Shown here in pieces: positions 1-7,075 of a DNA stretch of 64,000 nt (position 1 is the stretch's first letter; every line of letters starts with the position of its first letter). The notes below the pieces were generated by a model. That model was given only the letters and a program-made list of their open reading frames with translations, searched no databases and was not told the origin of the DNA. Source of the stretch: Canna indica. Its lineage: Eukaryota > Streptophyta > Magnoliopsida > Zingiberales > Cannaceae. The DNA lies in the NCBI GenBank assembly GCA_034359265.1, contig CP136895.1:7256501-7320500 (forward strand), written 5' to 3'. A program made the position numbers and the translations under genes.

Positions 1-667
1 CAGATATTGATCCTTCAACAGCTGCGGTGTTCTTTACTTTTTTCTTCAGACGGTTCATGTATCTTTCAAATAAGTACATCCACCGATATTGAACGGGGCC
101 ACCAACTCGTGCCTCGTATGCCAAGTGTATCGGTAGATGCTCCATCGAGTCAAAAAATGCAGGAGGGAAAAACTGCTCCAGCTTGCATATGATTTCAATA
201 ATATTATTTTCAAGTGTTGACATATCTTCGACTCGAAGGACATTTGCACAGATGTTTCTAAAAAACATACTTAATTCAGTCAACGGACCCCAAATATTAT
301 CAGGTAGAAGATCTCGAAATGCGATCGAAAGTAATCTCTGCATGAATACATGACAATCATGGCTCTTCATCCCTGATATTTTGCAATCATCGACGTTCAC
401 ACATCGAGATAAGTTTGAAGCATATCCATCGGGTAATCTGAGTTCTTTTACCCATTGACAAACATCTTTGATCTGTTGTTTATTTAACACATATAGGGCC
501 TTCGGTTTCAGATATCGTCCGTTGACCTCTTGTAACTCCAATTCTGGTCTTTTGCAAAGTATTTTCATATCATGTCGGGTTTTGACATTATCTTTAGTTT
601 TTCCGGAAATATCCATCAAAGTGTTCAAAATATTATCAAACACATTTTTTTTCAATGTGCATGACAT
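1..667 (-). CDS. TNP2-type transposase, C-terminal part (second frame), partial
   Basis: This is the start of the downstream frame of the element 1 transposase, cut by the window edge. It begins at an ATG at 667 that overlaps the end of the upstream frame. The visible protein corresponds to the region after the DVMHIEK motif: a helical stretch and most of a DUF4218-like block (motif MKSHDCHVFMQRLL, then DNIWGPLTELSMFF and FERYMNRLKKKVKN). The sequence is effectively identical to 7044-7710 of element A. It is not an independent gene: it is the continuation of the transposase beyond an eight-A run carrying one extra base. A protein from the ATG alone would lack the catalytic part. Confidence 0.8.
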   Translation of the reverse strand, partial: MSCTLKKNVFDNILNTLMDISGKTKDNVKTRHDMKILCKRPELELQEVNGRYLKPKALYVLNKQQIKDVCQWVKELRLPDGYASNLSRCVNVDDCKISGMKSHDCHVFMQRLLSIAFRDLLPDNIWGPLTELSMFFRNICANVLRVEDMSTLENNIIEIICKLEQFFPPAFFDSMEHLPIHLAYEARVGGPVQYRWMYLFERYMNRLKKKVKNTAAVEGSIS

Positions 668-2408
668 CTAAATTATGTCGAATCAATAATGAACTCCAAT
701 AGGGCAATTCCCAAAAGATAATTTTTTTCACCCAGTTATGTGTTTGGCTAAAACCTGACACTCTTTCATTGCGACCAAATACTATATCTGGAAGTGCTGA
801 AACACGTGCTAACATTTGTTCACCAGACAACATCGGTGGTGGCCCATCTCTTTCGACTCTGCCCTTAGTAAATTTATTATGATTCCTTCGATACTGATGA
901 TTAACCGGTAGGAATCGACGATGACAATCAAAGAATGAGATTTTTCGTCCGTTCTGAAGACTGATTGATTTAGAGTGTTCCATACAATACGGACAAGAGA
1001 GTCGGTCGTGAGTGCTCCAACCCGACAACATGCCGTACGCCGGGAAATCATTGATTGTCCACAAGACCGCGGCCTTTAAATTGAAGTTTTGCTTCCGATG
1101 ACAATCATAAGTGACAGCTCCCTCAGTCCACAATGTTTTCAATTCATCTATCAAGGGTCTGAGAAATATGTCAATTTCTTTTCGCGGACCCTTAGGACCC
1201 GGAATAATCATCGAAAGATAAATAAATTCATCTTTCATGCACATTGACGGTGGCAAATTATAAACTGTCAGCAACACTGGCCAAACTGAATAAGGAGTTG
1301 CAGAATGTCCAAACGGATTATAACCATCTGTGCACAATCCCAATCTGATATTTCTAGTATCCCTAGCAAATGAAGGATAACATGTATCCAAATGTTTCCA
1401 TGCTTCACTGTCAGATGGATGAGTCATTACTGTATCATCACGACTTCTTGCATGCCAACTCATGTAGGGGGCTGTCTTTTCCGACATGAATAATCTTTGA
1501 AGTCTCGGTGTTAGTGGAAAATACCGAAGCACCTTAAACGGGATATTTTTTTGTCGGACCGATTTCTTCTCCTTGTAACGAGGATGTTGACATACAGGGC
1601 ATTTATCCAACTGCACATTTTCTTTATAATATAAAATGCAGTTATTTTGGCACGCGTGTATTTTTTCGTACCCAAGCCCCAATTTTCTCATTAGCTTTTT
1701 AGTCTTATAAAAAGTTGGCTCAAACTTGTTATCAGTAGGCAGCATTCCATTAATCAATCCAGCAATCCGATCATACGCAACTCCGCTGATATTACAATCG
1801 GCATTGATGTTTAAGAGTTGTGTCATTGCTGCAAACCTAGTGTATTTAGGATAATTCTTATACAAAGGTTCATCGGCAGCTTTCAACATCTCGTAAAATT
1901 CTGCAGCTTCTTTATTCGGTAATTCAATCTCTACCGCAGTTTGTACTTCTGTGATATCAACCGCTGTAGTATCTGGTGGGACTGATGTCTGAAGAACTGG
2001 CCGATCAACATTATCATTCAGGTGGAATTGACCCCCAAGACTATCAAGTATCATAGTTCTATAGGGATTACATTGATTGGATGAAGAAGCACCAGCAGAG
2101 GAAGATTCACCATATGTCTGAACGACAGGATTGCTCGATGTCCCGACTTCGCGTGACTCCCCGTGACAAGTCCATAGAAAATATCTTGGTGCAAATCCTT
2201 TGGTATATAGATGCAGAGTGACAGTCTCCCGATCCAAAAATCGTCCATTCGAACAAATGCGGCACGGACATCGGATTTGATCACTGATGCTAACGAAATT
2301 CCGGTTCGAATAGGCGAAATTTAGGAAGTACGTTATGCCTAATCGAAACTCATTCGTTAAAGCTCCACGATCAAGACGTCGGTACATCAAACTTCGATCA
2401 GTCGACAT
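636..2408 (-). CDS. TNP2-type CACTA transposase, N-terminal and catalytic part (first frame)
   Basis: This is the transposase of CACTA elements, a DDE-type nuclease that cuts the element ends. The frame opens at ATG 2408; an upstream in-frame TTG lengthens the open frame by seven codons but is not a likely start. Domains: a Transpos_assoc-like N-terminus (about residues 5-80, with paired cysteines CPCRIC), then the Transposase_21/Tnp2 core (about residues 320-590), which includes RLGLCTDGYNPFG, WPVLLTVYNLPP, PGPKGPRKEIDIFLRP, NDFPAYGMLSGWSTHDRLSCPYC and the end motif DVMHIEK. The frame then ends early because the A run at the motif has eight As where seven keep the frame. It is almost residue-for-residue the same as the element A copy (Leu for Trp a few residues after the start). 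Product is probably inactive unless the frame is recoded. Confidence 0.9.
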   Translation of the reverse strand: MSTDRSLMYRRLDRGALTNEFRLGITYFLNFAYSNRNFVSISDQIRCPCRICSNGRFLDRETVTLHLYTKGFAPRYFLWTCHGESREVGTSSNPVVQTYGESSSAGASSSNQCNPYRTMILDSLGGQFHLNDNVDRPVLQTSVPPDTTAVDITEVQTAVEIELPNKEAAEFYEMLKAADEPLYKNYPKYTRFAAMTQLLNINADCNISGVAYDRIAGLINGMLPTDNKFEPTFYKTKKLMRKLGLGYEKIHACQNNCILYYKENVQLDKCPVCQHPRYKEKKSVRQKNIPFKVLRYFPLTPRLQRLFMSEKTAPYMSWHARSRDDTVMTHPSDSEAWKHLDTCYPSFARDTRNIRLGLCTDGYNPFGHSATPYSVWPVLLTVYNLPPSMCMKDEFIYLSMIIPGPKGPRKEIDIFLRPLIDELKTLWTEGAVTYDCHRKQNFNLKAAVLWTINDFPAYGMLSGWSTHDRLSCPYCMEHSKSISLQNGRKISFFDCHRRFLPVNHQYRRNHNKFTKGRVERDGPPPMLSGEQMLARVSALPDIVFGRNERVSGFSQTHNWVKKIIFWELPYWSSLLIRHNLDVMHIEKKCV

Positions 2409-2482
2409 GATTCTGTCAATCAATGACAATTTCTTTGGTTAATGTCTTTAGGTGAGATTGTCCTATTCCATTCGGGGTTTAT

Positions 2483-2673
2483 GTTATTTATATTGCACTA
2501 AGTACTTATTTTAACCGTTAACTTCATTCTAAATTTCGGCAGCATCTCTCTACAGTTCTCCGAATACGCATATCATCTGGGCGCGTATCGGAGAACAAGA
2601 GAGATGTTGCCGAAATTTAAAATAATTAATTAGTTAACAGTTAAAAGAAAAATGTAAGTGCAGTACAAATAAC
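2483..2673 (-). other. Long hairpin upstream of transposase, element 1 copy
   Basis: This is a near-perfect inverted repeat, about 87 bases per arm, around a 13-base loop (GCCCAGATGATAT on the minus strand). It ends about 75 bases before the transposase ATG. In this copy the CATCTCTCT/AGAGAGATG stem segment is fully paired, whereas in element A the same position is a T-G wobble and in element C a C-G pair. The same structure occurs in elements A, C and D. Confidence 0.85.
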
Positions 2674-2874
2674 TATATTCCCAAATTGTCCAATCAGGGA
2701 CAATTCAAGAATTGTACGTCGTATAACAGATCATCTACTTCTTTTACACGAACATACAATCCCCGAACGGATCTAAGGTTTTGCTAAATCATATCCGACT
2801 CGTCGATGCGTACGTGAAACATATCAACTCGTCGGATGGATGATTATTTTCTAAATGTTTCGAGACAGTTCGAG

Positions 2875-2945
2875 TTCATATTGGACGATTCCGGCAGGAG
2901 TCCGAAGTGGACGATTCCGGCGCGCGTCCGAAGTGGATAATTCCG
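2875..2945 (-). repeat. 26 bp subterminal tandem repeats (about 3 units), element 1
   Basis: Three degenerate units of the family CGTCCACTTCGGACGCGCGC (first 20 bases of the unit, minus strand) stand where element A has nine. Subterminal repeats of this kind are typical binding sites of the CACTA accessory protein (TNPA in En/Spm); the assignment of function is by analogy. Confidence 0.85.
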
Positions 2946-3381
2946 AAATTAATCTAAACCCTAAAAATTAATCTAACAAATTAAACAATTAATCTAAATA
3001 ATTAATTAATAATTAATTAACAATTAAAAAATAATTAAAAAATAATATTAATCTACAAATTCCGGCGTCGGAGTCAGGTGGACTCCGGCGCCGGCGTACA
3101 GTGGCCGGATACATTGTCCGGCCAATGTACAAGGTCCGGCGGTGGCCATCGGCCGACCGCCGCCGGCCGAAACCCTATTTTTAGGGTTTTGGTCAGATTT
3201 TCCGCCGGCCGCAACGGGAAGAGACGGCCGGCCGGAGTTTACCTGACAGTGTCGGCAGCAGCGGGAAGAGGAAGAGGCATCGTCGGCGTCGGCAGCGGCG
3301 GTGAGAGGCAGGAGGAGGAGGCGGAGGCGGCGGCGGCAGCAGCGGGAGGAAGAAGGGTCGGGCGCGTTTTGTGACCTATAC

Positions 3382-3670
3382 AAACTTATCAGCAACGGCT
3401 CACTCGCCCGTTAGAAAGCCGTTGCTAATAAGTTATCATCAGCAACGGCTCACTTGTCCGTTAGCAAGCCGTTGCTAATAAGTTATCATTCGCAATGACT
3501 CACTTGTCTGTTAGAAAGCCGTTGCTGATAATTAACATCATCAGCAACGGCTCGCATGTCCGTTAGAAAGCCGTTGCAGATACAACATATCTGCAACGGC
3601 TCGAGCGGCCGTAAGAATGCCGTTGCAAATAGCAACGGCTTGAGCGGCCGTTGCTGATAGCCGTTGCTGA
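3382..3670 (-). repeat. Terminal palindrome array (AGCAACGGCT...AGCCGTTGCT), element 1
   Basis: About five imperfect palindromes of roughly 35-55 bp are built from CAGCAACGGCT and AGCCGTTGCTGAT halves that flank a variable centre. Each could extrude as a hairpin. The array lies just inside the CACTA terminus, as in elements A, B and C. Confidence 0.88.
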
Positions 3671-3690
3671 AGACCAAATTTCTAGTAGTG

Positions 3691-3907
3691 CGTGGATGCT
3701 AACAAAGATGTTAACTTTACACGTGGCGCATATGCAGAGAGCAACTTGCCACGTAAGCGACACATAAGAAATCGAAAACAAAAAATTTAGAAAATAAAAT
3801 CTGAAATTGGAACCATCAAATAATCGATTAATCGGAAAATTTGGTTCGGAACAAAAAATTGGGTTTTCAATTAACTGAATTTTTGAGTATTTCAATTAAC
3901 GTCATTA
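3691..3907. other. 217 bp spacer between two head-to-head CACTA elements
   Basis: This is non-transposon sequence between the terminus of element 1 (ends 3690) and that of element A (starts 3908). It includes the left TTA target duplication of element A at 3905-3907. It is AT-rich with no open frame worth reporting. Confidence 0.8.
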
Positions 3908-3930
3908 CACTACTAGAAATTGAGTCTTCA

Positions 3931-4212
3931 GCAACGGCTATCAGCAACGGCCGCTCAAGCCGTTGCTATTTGCAACGGCGTTCTTACGGCCGCTCGAGCC
4001 GTTGCAGATATTTGTATCTGCAATGGCGTTCTAATGGACACGCGAGCCATTGCGGATTATTTTAATTATCCGCAATGGCTTTCTGACGGAAAGGCGAGCC
4101 ATTGCTGATATTTTAATTATCAGCAATGGCTTTCTAACGGACAAGTGAGCCGTTGCTGATGATAAGTTATTAGCAACGGCTTTCTAATGAGCGAGTGAGC
4201 CGTTGCTGATAA
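3931..4212 (+). repeat. 5' terminal palindrome array, element A
   Basis: Successive palindromes are made from CAGCAACGGCT and AGCCGTTGCTGAT halves, with the centre and the spacer varying and some halves changed to AGCAATGGCT/AGCCATTGCT. In that variant both halves carry the change, which keeps the pairing. Confidence 0.9.
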
Positions 4213-4215
4213 GTT

Positions 4216-4222
4216 TATATAG
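4216..4222 (+). promoter_or_regulatory. TATA-like box of element A
   Basis: TATATAG lies immediately after the palindrome array and before a GC-rich, CT-rich leader of about 150 bp. The same box is at the same place in element C, but is degraded in elements 1 and B. It is the likely promoter of the transposase transcript, about 1.1 kb upstream of the ATG. Confidence 0.55.
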
Positions 4223-4613
4223 GGCACGCAGTCGCGCCCGACCCTTCTTCCTCCCGCTGCTGTCGCCGCCGTCTCCTGCTGCCGCCTGTCGCCGCCGCTA
4301 CCGACGCCGACGACGCCGATGATGCCTCTTTCTCCTCTCGCTGCTGCCGACATTTTCAAGTATGCCTCGCCGGCCGGCCGTCTCTTCCCGTTGCGGCCGG
4401 CGGGAAATCCGACCGATGGCCGCCGCCGGACCTTGTACAGTGGCCGGACAGTGTGTCCGGCCACTGTACGCCGGCGTCGGAGTCCACCTGACTCCGGCGA
4501 CAGAATTTATAGATTTATATATAATTTTCTATTGTTTTTAAATTTTTAATTAATTATTTAGATTAATTGTTTAATTTGTTAGATTAATTATTAGGGTTTA
4601 GATTAATTTCGGA

Positions 4614-4845
4614 ATTGTCCACTTCGGACGCGCGCCGGAATCGTCCACTTCGGACGAGCGCCGAAATCGTCCACTTCGGACGCGCGCCGGAATCGTCCAC
4701 TTTGGACGCGCGCCAGAATCGTCCACTTCGGACGCGCACGCGCCGGAATCGTCCACTTCGGACGCGCGCCAAAATCGTCAACTTCGGACGCGCACCGGAA
4801 TCGTCCACTTCGGACGCACGTCAAAATCGTCCAATATGGACTCGA
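4614..4845 (+). repeat. 26 bp subterminal tandem repeats (9 units), element A
   Basis: Eight units plus a partial ninth have consensus ATCGTCCACTTCGGACGCGC followed by GCCGGA. The fifth unit is 28 bp long through an extra GC-containing dinucleotide. Most differences between units fall at a few positions (for example CGGACG to TGGACG). The units are likely recognition sites for the element's DNA-binding protein. Confidence 0.92.
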
Positions 4846-5041
4846 ACTATCTCGAAACATTTAGAAAATAATCATGCATCCGACGAGTTCATATGTTTCA
4901 CGTACGCATCGACGAGTCGGATATGATTTAGCAAAACCTTAGATCCGTTCGGAGATTGTATGTTCGTGTAAAAGAAGTAGATGATCTGTTATACGATGTA
5001 CAATTCTTGAATTGTCCCTGATTGGACAATTTGGGAATATA

Positions 5042-5228
5042 GTTATTTGTACTGCACTTACGTTTTTATTTTAACTGTTAACTAATCATTCTAAATTTCG
5101 GCAACATCTCTCTTGTTCTTCGATACGCGCCCAGATGATATGCGTATTCGGAGAACTGTAGGGAGATGCTGCCGAAATTTAGAATGAAGTTAACGGTTAA
5201 AATAAGTACTTAGTGCAATATAAATAAC
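5042..5228 (+). other. Long hairpin upstream of transposase, element A copy
   Basis: The left arm 5042-5128 pairs with the right arm 5142-5228 around the loop 5129-5141 (GCCCAGATGATAT). Pairing is strong over about 55 bp nearest the loop (GTTAACT...TTCTAAATTTCGGC and its complement) and looser outside. It ends 75 bp before the transposase ATG and so should be in the transcript leader. It resembles a miRNA or siRNA precursor more than a simple terminal repeat. The DNA shows the fold potential; transcription and processing are inference. Confidence 0.87.
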
Positions 5229-5302
5229 ATAAATCCCGAATGGAATAGGACAATCTCACCTAAAGACATTAACCAAAGAAATTGTCATTGATTGACAGAA
5301 TC

Positions 5303-7075
5303 ATGTCGACTGATCGAAGTTGGATGTACCGACGTCTTGATCGTGGAGCTTTAACGAATGAGTTTCGATTAGGCATAACGTACTTCCTAAATTTCGCCTA
5401 TTCGAACCGGAATTTCGTTAGCATCAGTGATCAAATCCGATGTCCGTGCCGCATTTGTTCGAATGGACGATTTTTGGATCGGGAGACTGTCACTCTGCAT
5501 CTATATACCAAAGGATTTGCACCAAGATATTTTCTATGGACTTGTCACGGGGAGTCACGCGAAGTCGGGACATCGAGCAATCCTGTCGTTCAGACATATG
5601 GTGAATCTTCCTCTGCTGGTGCTTCTTCATCCAATCAATGTAATCCCTATAGAACTATGATACTTGATAGTCTTGGGGGTCAATTCCACCTGAATGATAA
5701 TGTTGATCGGCCAGTTCTTCAGACATCAGTCCCACCAGATACTACAGCGGTTGATATCACAGAAGTACAAACTGCGGTAGAGATTGAATTACCGAATAAA
5801 GAAGCTGCAGAATTTTACGAGATGTTGAAAGCTGCCGATGAACCTTTGTATAAGAATTATCCTAAATACACTAGGTTTGCAGCAATGACACAACTCTTAA
5901 ACATCAATGCCGATTGTAATATCAGCGGAGTTGCGTATGATCGGATTGCTGGATTGATTAATGGAATGCTGCCTACTGATAACAAGTTTGAGCCAACTTT
6001 TTATAAGACTAAAAAGCTAATGAGAAAATTGGGGCTTGGGTACGAAAAAATACACGCGTGCCAAAATAACTGCATTTTATATTATAAAGAAAATGTGCAG
6101 TTGGATAAATGCCCTGTATGTCAACATCCTCGTTACAAGGAGAAGAAATCGGTCCGACAAAAAAATATCCCGTTTAAGGTGCTTCGGTATTTTCCACTAA
6201 CACCGAGACTTCAAAGATTATTCATGTCGGAAAAGACAGCCCCCTACATGAGTTGGCATGCAAGAAGTCGTGATGATACAGTAATGACTCATCCATCTGA
6301 CAGTGAAGCATGGAAACATTTGGATACATGTTATCCTTCATTTGCTAGGGATACTAGAAATATCAGATTGGGATTGTGCACAGATGGTTATAATCCGTTT
6401 GGACATTCTGCAACTCCTTATTCAGTTTGGCCAGTGTTGCTGACAGTTTATAATTTGCCACCGTCAATGTGCATGAAAGATGAATTTATTTATCTTTCGA
6501 TGATTATTCCGGGTCCTAAGGGTCCGCGAAAAGAAATTGACATATTTCTCAGACCCTTGATAGATGAATTGAAAACATTGTGGACTGAGGGAGCTGTCAC
6601 TTATGATTGTCATCGGAAGCAAAACTTCAATTTAAAGGCCGCGGTCTTGTGGACAATCAATGATTTCCCGGCGTACGGCATGTTGTCGGGTTGGAGCACT
6701 CACGACCGACTCTCTTGTCCGTATTGTATGGAACACTCTAAATCAATCAGTCTTCAGAACGGACGAAAAATCTCATTCTTTGATTGTCATCGTCGATTCC
6801 TACCGGTTAATCATCAGTATCGAAGGAATCATAATAAATTTACTAAGGGCAGAGTCGAAAGAGATGGGCCACCACCGATGTTGTCTGGTGAACAAATGTT
6901 AGCACGTGTTTCAGCACTTCCAGATATAGTATTTGGTCGCAATGAAAGAGTGTCAGGTTTTAGCCAAACACATAACTGGGTGAAAAAAATTATCTTTTGG
7001 GAATTGCCCTATTGGAGTTCATTATTGATTCGACATAATTTAGATGTCATGCACATTGAAAAAAAATGTGTTTGA
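5303..7075 (+). CDS. TNP2-type CACTA transposase, N-terminal and catalytic part (first frame)
   Basis: The ATG at 5303 is chosen over an in-frame TTG 21 bases upstream. The 590-residue product has a Transpos_assoc-like N-terminus (about residues 5-80: MYRRLDRGALTNEF, CPCRICSNGRF), a linker rich in Ser and acidic residues, a zinc-ribbon-like CPVCQHPRYKEKKS at about 270-285 and the Transposase_21/Tnp2 core to the end. Candidate catalytic acids are in LCTDGYNPF and NDFPAYG. The protein stops at HIEKKCV because of an eight-A run (7059-7066); in the +1 frame the next residues would be those of the usual HIEKNV motif. The rest of the protein lies in the overlapping frame 7044-8789. It acts in the nucleus on the element ends if made. 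Confidence 0.92.
   Translation: MSTDRSWMYRRLDRGALTNEFRLGITYFLNFAYSNRNFVSISDQIRCPCRICSNGRFLDRETVTLHLYTKGFAPRYFLWTCHGESREVGTSSNPVVQTYGESSSAGASSSNQCNPYRTMILDSLGGQFHLNDNVDRPVLQTSVPPDTTAVDITEVQTAVEIELPNKEAAEFYEMLKAADEPLYKNYPKYTRFAAMTQLLNINADCNISGVAYDRIAGLINGMLPTDNKFEPTFYKTKKLMRKLGLGYEKIHACQNNCILYYKENVQLDKCPVCQHPRYKEKKSVRQKNIPFKVLRYFPLTPRLQRLFMSEKTAPYMSWHARSRDDTVMTHPSDSEAWKHLDTCYPSFARDTRNIRLGLCTDGYNPFGHSATPYSVWPVLLTVYNLPPSMCMKDEFIYLSMIIPGPKGPRKEIDIFLRPLIDELKTLWTEGAVTYDCHRKQNFNLKAAVLWTINDFPAYGMLSGWSTHDRLSCPYCMEHSKSISLQNGRKISFFDCHRRFLPVNHQYRRNHNKFTKGRVERDGPPPMLSGEQMLARVSALPDIVFGRNERVSGFSQTHNWVKKIIFWELPYWSSLLIRHNLDVMHIEKKCV

Larger units (their letters stand above)
1..3690 (-). mobile_element. CACTA (En/Spm) transposon, element 1, truncated by window start
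   Basis: The right boundary is a CACTA terminus: read on the minus strand the element begins CACTACTAGAAATTTGG at 3690. Inward from it come a palindrome array, a GC-rich leader, a short 26 bp subterminal array, a long hairpin and the TNP2 gene. Bases 1 to about 2480 are the reverse complement of 5230-7710 in element A with no indel (coordinates sum to 7711) and hardly any substitutions, so the two copies are recent. The other end lies outside the window, so the target duplication cannot be checked; the three bases after the terminus are CGT. The TATA-like box of element A (TATATAG) is here degraded to a TGTATAG-like sequence. Confidence 0.93.

Noticed and set aside
809..1051. 80-residue open frame within the TNP2 gene on the same strand (and its mirror at 6660-6902)
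   Set aside because: It is an out-of-frame shadow of the transposase and appears in both copies only because the copies are identical.
3048..3395. Long GC-rich open frames on both strands in the element 1 leader (also 4319-4549 and 61681-62070)
   Set aside because: They follow from the GC-rich, CCG-repetitive leader; protein sequence is not kept between elements although the DNA is.
3382..3670. CRISPR-like array of repeats and spacers
   Set aside because: The repeats are palindromic subterminal sites of a plant CACTA transposon with variable spacing, present at each element end.
4584..4926. Open frames with repeated WTIPARVRSGRF-like units
   Set aside because: They are the 26 bp tandem array translated; the repeat length is not a multiple of three across units and the frames are not conserved in other elements.
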